From positions 1-64,000 of the forward strand of contig JAEZEH010000053.1 of the NCBI GenBank assembly GCA_023417785.1: DNA of 64,000 nucleotides. Reading direction: 5' to 3'. The stretch is from Bacteroidota bacterium (GTDB lineage: Bacteria; Bacteroidota; Bacteroidia; Cytophagales; Cyclobacteriaceae). How positions within the stretch are numbered: the first letter of the stretch is position 1; every line of letters begins with the position of its first letter. A model generated the notes under the pieces. It worked only from the letters and a program-made list of their open reading frames with translations, had not been told where the DNA came from and searched no databases. Below are positions 16,631 to 25,005 of this stretch, in pieces. The translations under genes and the position numbers were made by a program.

Positions 16631-18076
16631 TCAGCGTTGTTGTTGAGTTATCGACTTGACGAGACTGTTAATATACACTTCAACATTGTCGTATGCCGTC
16701 GACAGGTTCCGTCCATTTGCATCGGACTCCGAAGGATCGAGTTTCATCTCTGTTTCCCAGGCATCAGGCATACCATCACCGTCGGAGTCCAAAGGTGCCG
16801 GGAGACTTTCGAGGACCGGCCATCCACCCACGTCTTCCTGACTGTCGATGAGACCCGGAAACCCGGAGACGGATCCGGAATAAGTAGCCGTGCCGTTGCG
16901 AACTTCATCCACTACACGCAAGTCTACGGCATCACGCTTAAAGCTCGCTCCCGAATACGAAAGGACTTTTTCGAAGGCCTGCTCCGCAGTATGTTCGGTG
17001 GTCGTCTGTTGGTCAATGGCCGACGAAAGCTGTGCCATCGCTCTGGTGGTACCGCCGTCGTAAATGATTCCACCATTCCAGTTATCACTCGTGACCGCAC
17101 TGTTCCCGGCGACAAAGTTACCATGAATGAAGAACCGACCGTATCCCGGAGCATAAGCTTCGTCGGACTCCTTGCTAATACGCATAATGCGCATCACCTT
17201 TGATTCCGGCGTAGCAGGGCCAGGTTTGTAGTAGTTATCAACAATATTATACTGGCCATTTTCACCGCCATATGCACTTTCGTCGCGCCAGTTGTAAATA
17301 ACATTGTTTCGATAGTCGACATGCTCATTAAGGTACGGGCCATTGCTTGTTCCCGGGCGCCATCCATTGAAGCGCGGATTGCGGCTCTTGTGATGAGCAA
17401 TAAGATTGTGATGGAAACTGGCGCGGTCGCCGCCCCAGATGCCGCCGTACCCGTGAGACCCTTTTTCGTGAAGCGAATTATTCAGGCTTTCCGAGATGAT
17501 GCACCATTGCATTGTAAAGTCCTGATTCGCATAAAAAGATGCTGCCTCGTCGGTACACCAGCTCATTGAACAATGATCGATGATGACATTCTTCTGATAC
17601 CGGCCCCAGATGGCGTCGCCTTCGACCTGCTTTTCGTTGCCAAGTCGAAAACGCACGAATCGAATGATGACGTTGTCGGCGCCAATGAACACGGGGTAAT
17701 TCTTAATTGTGATGCCATCACCCGGAGCCGTTTGTCCGGCGATCGTTACGTTGTCTTGAGTGATATTCAGATTGCCTGACAGTTCGATCGTACCTGAGAC
17801 ATCGAACACAATTATACGCGCACCTGATGTGTTAATTGCGGCACGCAGACTACCCGGACCCGAATCGTTGAGGGTGGTAACCTTTATTACCTTTCCTCCC
17901 CTTCCGCCGGTCGTCTTGTTGCCGAAACCTTCGGCGCCGGGAAAGGCGAAGGCGTCTTCAACGAGCGGGACGGGCCTGTCATCAGGGGAAACCGGGTCCA
18001 TAGCCGCATCATTATCCGAGCATGACGCCAGAATGAAAAGAAAAACCGGGAAAATGGCGAAGCTTGTATTCTTCAT
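16631..18076 (-). CDS. Pectate lyase (PL1 type), lipoprotein
   Basis: A 481-residue lyase with a lipoprotein signal (MKNTSFAIFPVFLFILASC), so likely on the outer-membrane or cell surface. Family features match the second lyase: AFPGAEGFGNKTTGGRGGK, TIAGQTAPGDGITIKNYP, VIIDHCSMSWCTDEAASFY, and FHHNLIAHHKSRNPRFNGW with the catalytic arginine. A DSDGDGMPDAWETEMKLDP calcium-loop segment lies near the C-terminus. The ATG at 18076 is preferred to a TTG two codons upstream. It heads the seven-gene enzyme operon but has only 70 bases upstream, largely taken up by a terminator hairpin. Confidence 0.93.
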   Translation of the reverse strand: MKNTSFAIFPVFLFILASCSDNDAAMDPVSPDDRPVPLVEDAFAFPGAEGFGNKTTGGRGGKVIKVTTLNDSGPGSLRAAINTSGARIIVFDVSGTIELSGNLNITQDNVTIAGQTAPGDGITIKNYPVFIGADNVIIRFVRFRLGNEKQVEGDAIWGRYQKNVIIDHCSMSWCTDEAASFYANQDFTMQWCIISESLNNSLHEKGSHGYGGIWGGDRASFHHNLIAHHKSRNPRFNGWRPGTSNGPYLNEHVDYRNNVIYNWRDESAYGGENGQYNIVDNYYKPGPATPESKVMRIMRISKESDEAYAPGYGRFFIHGNFVAGNSAVTSDNWNGGIIYDGGTTRAMAQLSSAIDQQTTTEHTAEQAFEKVLSYSGASFKRDAVDLRVVDEVRNGTATYSGSVSGFPGLIDSQEDVGGWPVLESLPAPLDSDGDGMPDAWETEMKLDPSESDANGRNLSTAYDNVEVYINSLVKSITQQQR

Positions 18077-18094
18077 TAACAATCACCTGGGAAA

Positions 18095-18130
18095 AAAGAA
18101 AAAAGGTGTGACCGGAATCAGTCACACCTT
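18095..18130 (-). terminator. Terminator/attenuator hairpin between susCD cistrons and enzyme operon
   Basis: The 10-bp perfect inverted repeat AAGGTGTGAC / GTCACACCTT (18103-18130) is followed on the minus strand by TTTTTTCTTTTTT. This is a good Rho-independent terminator 17 bases after the lipoprotein stop. The next gene starts only 27 bases beyond the stem, and no operator or promoter is visible between them. It may act as a partial terminator that sets enzyme expression below that of SusC/D. Confidence 0.85.
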
Positions 18131-18146
18131 CGGATCGTGTTGACTT

Positions 18147-19694
18147 CTAAGGCAACCATCTGGGATCGCCAATGCGCTCATCAATAATGGTTTGATGGGA
18201 CACCGTGAAATCGCGGTTAGCTGCATCAGCAAACCCGGGATCAAGGGTCGTAAAGTTACCCGACTCATCAATCTTCACGTTCGATACATATCCCGCTGTG
18301 TGGAATCCAGGTGCGTTGAAGTAATTGTTATTTGAACACGCAGGCTGGGAAGTCGATGTTTGATTAGTGAAAACGCCATCTGTTTCTGCGATGAGCGTGT
18401 TGCTTACAGAAAGGCTGTTGTCTGCGAACCTCACATACAAGATCCGTCTGTTGGTTGCATCGGAAACTCCGAAAAGGGTACAATTTTCAATATTCACCGT
18501 GGAAACAAGTCCTGGGAAGTTGGCCGAACTATTATCCAGACGAACAAAATCCCGTCCCGGCGCACAATTGCTGAATGTACTGTTGGTAATGTTGAGGTTG
18601 GCGACATATCCAACCCGGAAGTCAATGAAATCGCCTCCATCGGAAACGATATCGTATACCAGGGAGTTATTGATCGCAAGTGTTTGAAGCGTGGACGCCA
18701 TTCCCGTTCCGCCAAACAGCGCCCTGGTGTAATCATGAATCACACAGTTCTCAACACTCAGGGCACCATAAGCCGTGCCTGATGTTGTGAAAGCGAACAC
18801 ATTCAAGAGCGTCGCATCACCGTTCATTTCAAGATCCTGAATGCGCACATCCTGCACACCATCTGTTAACTCAAAACCGACATGTACCTTCGGCTTATCG
18901 TAAGGATACAGGCCGCGGATAGATAGATTTTTGTTAATTACAATAACTCCGCTAAACGCAAGATAGTCGCCGGGGTAAAGTACGAGCACATCCCCGTCTG
19001 TAGCGGCGGCTATTACGGCACTCAGATCGTCCTCGGGATAAACGCGTACGGCATCCCCGATATCAATAAGCGTGGTAAACTCCACCGTTCCTCTTTGCTT
19101 ATTACCATTATAGAGTTTTACGGTATAATCCGTGTCCCCGGTAAGTTCTCCAACAGTTGCCTCGCCGGCAGCCGCCTCTTCAGCCGTGATCTCACGTTGA
19201 ATATCACCCGGCGAAATCAACAAGTGTGACACCGTGCTTCCCGGAGTCCAGTTAAGCACCACCGTGGTGGCATCGATGCTCTCTCCCGCAAGAGGAAGAA
19301 ATATGTTTTCGACGTCGGTTTGAAAAGACACCGTTGCCCAATTGGAATCTGTGGTACCTTCCTTCACGGCTTTCACACGGGCATAGTAGATTGTCTCGCC
19401 CGCCAATGCCACCTGATAAGGTAGATCATCAGGGTCGACGGTTTCGGTAACTACCGGCGAGCTGAAATCCGCAGATTCCGATATCTCTACGACGAACGAA
19501 TTCGGCTCGCCATGCGAGCCCCAACTGAGTTCCGCTGTTGTCATGTTGCGTATACGCGCAGTCACCTCCAGGGGCGTAAAGGCCCTGTCGTATTGAAGCT
19601 CTTCGACAATCGGATCGATGTCATCTTTACAGGCGGTGAATACAAACAGCGACAGCCCTGCAATCAGTAGTATATTTCTTAATGTATTTTTCAT
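18147..19694 (-). CDS. Surface lipoprotein with Fn3-like and DUF4957/DUF5123-type beta-helix domains
   Basis: A 515-residue lipoprotein (signal MKNTLRNILLIAGLSLFVFTAC). The N-terminal part (about 35-215) looks like two fibronectin type III-like modules (RNMTTAELSWGSHGEPNSFVVEIS; TVVLNWTPGSTVSHLLIS). The C-terminal part (about 220-515) is a right-handed beta-helix of the sort labelled DUF4957/DUF5123 in Bacteroidota pectin loci (VLVLYPGDYLAFSGVIVI, VENCVIHDYTRALFG, NITNSTFSNCAPGRDFV). It is third in the susC-susD transcript, 10 bases after susD, where SusE/F-like glycan-binding proteins usually lie. I infer glycan binding; lyase activity cannot be excluded. Confidence 0.85.
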   Translation of the reverse strand: MKNTLRNILLIAGLSLFVFTACKDDIDPIVEELQYDRAFTPLEVTARIRNMTTAELSWGSHGEPNSFVVEISESADFSSPVVTETVDPDDLPYQVALAGETIYYARVKAVKEGTTDSNWATVSFQTDVENIFLPLAGESIDATTVVLNWTPGSTVSHLLISPGDIQREITAEEAAAGEATVGELTGDTDYTVKLYNGNKQRGTVEFTTLIDIGDAVRVYPEDDLSAVIAAATDGDVLVLYPGDYLAFSGVIVINKNLSIRGLYPYDKPKVHVGFELTDGVQDVRIQDLEMNGDATLLNVFAFTTSGTAYGALSVENCVIHDYTRALFGGTGMASTLQTLAINNSLVYDIVSDGGDFIDFRVGYVANLNITNSTFSNCAPGRDFVRLDNSSANFPGLVSTVNIENCTLFGVSDATNRRILYVRFADNSLSVSNTLIAETDGVFTNQTSTSQPACSNNNYFNAPGFHTAGYVSNVKIDESGNFTTLDPGFADAANRDFTVSHQTIIDERIGDPRWLP

Positions 19695-19704
19695 GGTGTC
19701 GGAA

Positions 19705-21492
19705 TTAATAGCCGTAATCATTCTTTAGTTTGCCATTGCTACTGTCGATGAAGAACTGCCATATCGGCCAGAACTGATATTTATCCGGATCTCTCGCATA
19801 GATGGCTTCAATCTTACTATCCGTGAGTTGATCAGCAAGGGCCCAGTCGGTATTGAAATCGAACTCTCCTGATTTGTCTTCATCCTCGCCGCGGTTCAAT
19901 CCGTAAAATACAAGCGCCTCACCGTCCTCCTCATATTCGTAATACACCGTTTCGGGAACGTCGACATACTCACCAGTACGAGCCCGCAGGTCATAGAGTC
20001 TTTCCTTTGTTTCATCAAGCTTCGTCTTAAGAAGATTCCAGCGAATCAGTGCTTGCTTCCGTACCATTTCGCCGGCGAACTCCAGCTTGTGCTCTTCGAC
20101 AATCGCATTAAACATAGCTTCCTTTGATGTAAGCCCGGCGACATACCCGTCAACCTGTTCTGCATGGTCTGCCGGATCAAATGCGCGGGCACGAATCATT
20201 TTCAGAAAGGGTGCTGCGGCTCCGGGGCCTTCCAACTCATTTGCAGTTTCGGCGGCCATCAACACCACTTCTGCATAACGCATATACAACTGATTTATCC
20301 CATCATCATTGGTAGAAGTAACGCGCCGGTTCATCCACTCATATCTGAATTTACCAAACTGCCACCTGTTACTTGATGAAAGTTCCTGGAATGCTTTGCT
20401 TTCCGGAGCTGCGGTAGCGTTCCACTCGTAGGGAACGCAGGTGATATCACGACGGATGTCTTCGGCGGCATAGTCGTAAAACAGGTTCGGAACCGGACCT
20501 GCCTGACCACCGCGAGCCTGACCTGTGTATTGGTTCACATTGCGGTGTCTGACAGCGAAGGTAAAATAAACCCTACCCCTACCCGCTGCAAATGGGATTT
20601 CCCAAAGGCTTTCACCGCCGGCTGAGATGTTTTCCTCAGCTAGTTTACGCCAAATTGTTTCAAATGAATCTTCAAGTCTGACGGTCCCGCTATTGATGAT
20701 TGAAAGGCATTCCTGGTGGGCAAGCGTATACATCTTTTCAACGGTCAGATCCGGATCAGTGCTTCTGCGGATTCCATCCGGATACTGAGAAAATCCTCCC
20801 GCAACAAGGGCCACGCGTGCGCGTAGTGCCTTTACGAAAGCTTTATTAATACGTTCCACATTACTGGTTGGAGCTGTTTCATTTGGCCAGGGAACCAGTT
20901 CGGATGCTTCCGCAAGATCAGCGAGCAGTTGCTTGTATATCACATCACGACTCGACTTCTCGAGGTAGACCGTTTCTGTTGTGATTGGTTCAAATCTGGC
21001 CACCACGTCTCCCCAGGCTTTAACAAGATCCGAATAGATTACCGCCCGTAAGGTGAGTGCCTCACCAAGCAGATATCCCAATTCGGTTCCAGGTTCGGGG
21101 TTACCATAGGTTCGGAGACCTTTGATACTAAGATTCGCGCGCTCAATGCCTTCATACATCTTTGCCCAGGCGTTGTTCTCGGTATTCATCTGGTTGTTAT
21201 TTGCTTCGGCAGCATAAACAACCAGATCGGCCTGCCCATTACCAACGTTTTCAGATGAATGATACCATTCAGCATCGGTGTTCATTCCGTACCATGGAAG
21301 GAATCGGCCGCGATAAGAATTGGTTTCTGCAAAGGGAACTTTGATCCCATCAACAGCACCTTTGGCAAGGTCAGGGGTTGAAAATATAATTGACTCGTCA
21401 AGTGACGACTTTGTAGGAGCCTCGAGGTATTCGTCGCACGATCCAAGCAATCCTGCAATGACTATCCCTCCAATATATGCTAGCTTTTTCAT
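19705..21492 (-). CDS. susD: SusD/RagB family glycan-binding lipoprotein
   Basis: A 595-residue outer-membrane lipoprotein (signal MKKLAYIGGIVIAGLLGSC). It matches the SusD fold: N-terminal LDESIIFSTPDLAKGAVDG, a TPR-like region (GEALTLRAVIYSDLVKAWGDV, INKAFVKALRARVALVAGGF) and a C-terminal MRYAEVVLMAAETANELEG...MIRARAF block with VEEHKLEFAGE. It forms the lid of the SusC pore and binds pectin oligosaccharides at the surface. It lies 13 bases after susC and must share its transcript. Confidence 0.96.
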   Translation of the reverse strand: MKKLAYIGGIVIAGLLGSCDEYLEAPTKSSLDESIIFSTPDLAKGAVDGIKVPFAETNSYRGRFLPWYGMNTDAEWYHSSENVGNGQADLVVYAAEANNNQMNTENNAWAKMYEGIERANLSIKGLRTYGNPEPGTELGYLLGEALTLRAVIYSDLVKAWGDVVARFEPITTETVYLEKSSRDVIYKQLLADLAEASELVPWPNETAPTSNVERINKAFVKALRARVALVAGGFSQYPDGIRRSTDPDLTVEKMYTLAHQECLSIINSGTVRLEDSFETIWRKLAEENISAGGESLWEIPFAAGRGRVYFTFAVRHRNVNQYTGQARGGQAGPVPNLFYDYAAEDIRRDITCVPYEWNATAAPESKAFQELSSSNRWQFGKFRYEWMNRRVTSTNDDGINQLYMRYAEVVLMAAETANELEGPGAAAPFLKMIRARAFDPADHAEQVDGYVAGLTSKEAMFNAIVEEHKLEFAGEMVRKQALIRWNLLKTKLDETKERLYDLRARTGEYVDVPETVYYEYEEDGEALVFYGLNRGEDEDKSGEFDFNTDWALADQLTDSKIEAIYARDPDKYQFWPIWQFFIDSSNGKLKNDYGY

Positions 21493-21505
21493 ATGCAGTT
21501 CGATG

Positions 21506-24500
21506 TTAAAAGTTAAGGTTTAGACCAAATACGATTTGCCGGCTTCTTGGATATGCAGAGTAGTCAACGCCGGGCGTGAGCGGCGTCCGCCTTCTGGTAG
21601 AAACCTCTGGATCAAAACCTGTATAATTTGTCAATATAAATACATTGTATCCCGTAACGTAGAACCTCAGGCTTTGAATCCCCGCCCGACTTACCAAGGA
21701 TGTCGGTATGGTATAACCAAGAGTCAGGGTATTTAGACGCAGGAATGATCCATCCTCAACAGCCCAGTCGCTGAATACATATCTTGCCAGGTACGGCGAC
21801 CACATTGTGGTATTCGCGTTCATTTCCGTTAGTGTCGTAGGATCTGTTACGAGATTTCCGGTACCCGGATCGATATTCGTCCAGCGACTTCCTTCAGCCA
21901 TGATATCAATGAAATTGCGGTATTGATACCGTGGTGTTGATGAAGTATACTCAATCTTGTTCGCGTTGTAGATGCTGTTTCCGTAGCTCCAGTTGAAGGC
22001 CGCAGTAAGGTCAAAACCATACGCGTATCCATTCAGGATAAACCCACCAGTGTGCTTGGGATTCGCATTACCAATAATGGTACGGTCGTCACCATTCACA
22101 ATTCCGTCGTCGGTAAGATCCTTGAGTTTCATCATGCCCGGAACAACGGTACCCGTAACGGCAGAGTTATCTGAAACTCCTTCCCGAAGTGTCCAGGTCC
22201 CATCGGCTTCATTATATCCTGAGAAATCTGATACTTCGTATCTACCGTCAGCTCTGTACCCAAACATTTCGCCGACAGAACCGCCCGTCGCAATCCAGAA
22301 ATCATCACCGATTTCAGTTGACGCCCAGTTGGTGTTGCGGCCGAAGTTATCCATAAGGCCGAGAGACTTGATGGTATTCCGGTTCAATCCTATGTTGAAG
22401 GTGAAATTCAGACCAACGTTGTCTTTCTCGATCGCAACAAAATTCAAGGAAGTCTCCAGGCCTTTGTTTTCATTCTCGCCCATGTTCCGGTATTGGTAGT
22501 CGTAACCCGTTCCTGCCACCGGAAACTCGAGCAACAGGTCTTTCGTATTGTTCTGATAAACTTCGACACTACCATTGATGCGGCCATCAACGACACTGAA
22601 GTCAAGGCCAACGTTACGCGTTTGGGTCGTTTCCCACTTAAGATCCGGGTTAGCCATTACTTTAGCCGGCCCCCAGAAACTATTGAATCCGTTTATCCAT
22701 TCGGTGTTATTAGAAACAAAAGCCTGCGTTAATTGTCCACCGGGGATGTTATTATTTCCAGCGAGTCCGTAGCTCACGCGCAGCTTCAGACTATTTAACC
22801 ATGTGGAGGCACCCTCCATAAAGCTCTCTTCCGAAATTTTCCATGCGGCTGCCACTGACGGGAAATAGCCCCACCGATTTGCCTTTGAGAATTTGCTTGA
22901 CGCGTCGGCCCGATAGGTAGCGGTGACAAGATATCTTCCAAGGAAATCATAGTTTAGTCGGCCAAAAAATGAGAGTAGCTTATCGTCGGGATTGTAAAAG
23001 TTATCGGTTGATTGTGGTGTACCCTGCGTCGTAAGCTTAAATGCCTGATCGGAGGTAAACAATGTCGGCAAGCCGTGAACCACGTTGGTCAATTGGTTCG
23101 ATTCATACTGAATCATTTCGTGTCCCGCGAGGAATTTCAGATTGTGATCTTCACCGATCATTGGACTGAAATCGTAAGTGACGGTATTTGTATTTCTCAG
23201 TCGTGTTTCTTTTCTGTCGCGAAGAATTACGGCAGGCGCGCCCTGATTTTCAGAGGCGGGAACGTTGTCAACATAGTAAGTAGAAAGTCCATAGAACCGG
23301 TTGTCATTATATCCATAATAATCGACGCCGAGTTCGGTTCTGAATTGCAGGTTTTCAATAATTTCCCAGCCAAAGCTTCCACCAAGGTTATAATTACGGC
23401 GCTCCTGTAGTCGATTGTTATCAGCCGCACCTACTAACGGATTAACCAGGTAATTTGCGATTTGAGGATCTGTATCAGCGGTAGTAAGTCCCGACATCGG
23501 AATCGGAGCATACGTGATCGCGTACTTGAGTCGGGAGTCGGCGGAGGAAACTTCATTCTGTTCATTTGCCCCTCCACCATTGATTTCTGTATCAGAATAA
23601 CGAAGCGAGAAAGAAAGATCAATCTTCTCTGAGGGCTTATTGTTCAGTTTAAGCGTAAGGTTATTCCTTTCGAAATCAGAACCGACCATGATTGCCCTTT
23701 CCTTGAAACGTGCATAATTAACGGAGTATGAGAACTTCTCGGAGCCTCCGCGTATACTCAAATCGTTGTTGAAGACATGTCCGGTACGTCCGTATACCTG
23801 CTTTTGCCAATTGTTTCCGGGTTGTCCGGCAAATAAGTCTATGTCTTCATACCGGCCGAAGAACCTTTCATAGGACTGCAGCTCGTCCATCGAGTTGTCA
23901 AGAACAGCGTGTTCATATTGCCATTTTACGTAATCGTGAGGATCAAGCACGTCCAGCGTGTTGGCGATACGCTTGAATCCGTAAAAAGAATTAAAGCTCA
24001 CAGATAGTTTGCCTTCTTTTCCGGTTTTAGTCGTAATAATAACGACGCCGTTAGCTCCGCGGGATCCATAGATGGCAGTGGATGAAGCATCCTTAAGGAC
24101 GTCGATCGATTGAATGTCTGAGGGTGAAATATCGTTGATGGAATTTACCGGAAATCCATCCACTATATAAAGCGGAGAGTTGTCCTGTGTAAGAGAACCG
24201 CCACCCCGTACGCGGATTCTTACTTCTGCATCGGGTGATCCTTCAGTCGTTGTAACCTGCACCCCAGCCAATCTTCCTGTTAGCGTTTCAGCGACGGTAG
24301 ACACTGGGATTGCTTTTAGTTCATCACCCTTGATGGAAACAATTGACCCGGTTAAGTCTGATTTCTTTTGCGTTCCATATCCCACTACAACCACTTCAGA
24401 TAATTGGGTGACATCGTCTTCCATTGTAACGCTCAACCGGCTTTGATTTGCAACCAGTACTTCGACCGGTTGCATTCCGATGAATGAAAAAACGAGTGTG

Positions 24501-24727
24501 GCATTTTCGTTGACGGATAGACTGAATTCTCCATTTGAATCAGTCACGGTACCATTTTGAGTACCCTTCTCAAGAACGGACACACCGGGCAGAGAAGAAT
24601 CGTCGACGGCCGTGACCGTGCCGGTGACCGTGCGTTTCTGTGCATGAGCGGGTGGGCTCAGCACAAGCATGAGCAGTGATACGAGGATCACAGCGATGCT
24701 TAGTTTGGCTGGATAAAATTTGACCAT
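21506..24727 (-). CDS. susC: SusC/RagA TonB-dependent outer-membrane transporter
   Basis: A 1073-residue outer-membrane protein that imports oligosaccharides using TonB energy. In order: signal peptide (about 1-29, ending PAHAQ), a carboxypeptidase-regulatory-like domain (about 33-112, KRTVTGTVTAVDDSSLPGV), the TonB-box-like region and plug (SEVVVVGYGTQKKSDLTGS; LYIVDGFPVNSINDISPSD; SSTAIYGSRGANGVVIITTK), then a long beta-barrel ending in GLNLNF with terminal Phe. It is first in the susC-susD-lipoprotein transcript. An operator and a -33/-7 promoter lie about 130 bases upstream. Confidence 0.97.
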   Translation of the reverse strand: MVKFYPAKLSIAVILVSLLMLVLSPPAHAQKRTVTGTVTAVDDSSLPGVSVLEKGTQNGTVTDSNGEFSLSVNENATLVFSFIGMQPVEVLVANQSRLSVTMEDDVTQLSEVVVVGYGTQKKSDLTGSIVSIKGDELKAIPVSTVAETLTGRLAGVQVTTTEGSPDAEVRIRVRGGGSLTQDNSPLYIVDGFPVNSINDISPSDIQSIDVLKDASSTAIYGSRGANGVVIITTKTGKEGKLSVSFNSFYGFKRIANTLDVLDPHDYVKWQYEHAVLDNSMDELQSYERFFGRYEDIDLFAGQPGNNWQKQVYGRTGHVFNNDLSIRGGSEKFSYSVNYARFKERAIMVGSDFERNNLTLKLNNKPSEKIDLSFSLRYSDTEINGGGANEQNEVSSADSRLKYAITYAPIPMSGLTTADTDPQIANYLVNPLVGAADNNRLQERRNYNLGGSFGWEIIENLQFRTELGVDYYGYNDNRFYGLSTYYVDNVPASENQGAPAVILRDRKETRLRNTNTVTYDFSPMIGEDHNLKFLAGHEMIQYESNQLTNVVHGLPTLFTSDQAFKLTTQGTPQSTDNFYNPDDKLLSFFGRLNYDFLGRYLVTATYRADASSKFSKANRWGYFPSVAAAWKISEESFMEGASTWLNSLKLRVSYGLAGNNNIPGGQLTQAFVSNNTEWINGFNSFWGPAKVMANPDLKWETTQTRNVGLDFSVVDGRINGSVEVYQNNTKDLLLEFPVAGTGYDYQYRNMGENENKGLETSLNFVAIEKDNVGLNFTFNIGLNRNTIKSLGLMDNFGRNTNWASTEIGDDFWIATGGSVGEMFGYRADGRYEVSDFSGYNEADGTWTLREGVSDNSAVTGTVVPGMMKLKDLTDDGIVNGDDRTIIGNANPKHTGGFILNGYAYGFDLTAAFNWSYGNSIYNANKIEYTSSTPRYQYRNFIDIMAEGSRWTNIDPGTGNLVTDPTTLTEMNANTTMWSPYLARYVFSDWAVEDGSFLRLNTLTLGYTIPTSLVSRAGIQSLRFYVTGYNVFILTNYTGFDPEVSTRRRTPLTPGVDYSAYPRSRQIVFGLNLNF

Positions 24728-24850
24728 AGGCTTAGTTGTTTATGGGGATTATCGCTTTTCCCCCGATCTGAGTTGTTTCGTCGTTGACTCTGTTGCTGCT
24801 CCTTATCCTCTTCCCCACCCGAAATTTTGACTGTCATCCGGGTCACGCCT

Positions 24851-24868
24851 CGTGCAATCGATTGCGCA
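24851..24868. promoter_or_regulatory. LacI-family operator upstream of susC
   Basis: The palindrome core GCAATCGATTGC is centred at 24859/24860, with flanks CGT...GCA. It matches the uxaA site over TGCAATCGATTGCGCAATATA-like sequence. It lies about 130 bases before the susC start and directly overlaps the predicted -7 element. Confidence 0.8.
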
Positions 24869-24897
24869 ATATAGCCGGTGTATTATCGCATTTCCAA
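24867..24897 (-). promoter_or_regulatory. Predicted susC promoter
   Basis: On the minus strand TTG (24897-24895) is followed after 21 bases by TATATTG (24873-24867), close to the Bacteroidota -33/-7 consensus. The predicted start of transcription falls inside the operator, leaving a leader of about 130 bases before susC. Confidence 0.55.
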
Positions 24898-24961
24898 AAG
24901 AAAATTGAAAAAAATCGGCCTGGCTTTAAATTATTTCGATTGCGCCATCAGGCCACCCTAA

Positions 24962-24976
24962 TGCAATCAATTGTCC
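24962..24976. promoter_or_regulatory. Possible weak second operator upstream of susC
   Basis: TGCAATCAATTGTCC differs from the operator consensus at the centre and in the outer right half. It lies about 100 bases upstream of the strong site, so looping between the two is conceivable. It may be chance. Confidence 0.25.
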
Positions 24977-25005
24977 CAAAATGCGCCGGAATCGCACACT
25001 CTCTG

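Noticed and set aside
18147..19694. Third pectate lyase
   Set aside because: The C-terminal beta-helix resembles lyase folds, but the catalytic arginine blocks seen in the two PL1 proteins are missing. A binding role in the SusCD transcript fits better.
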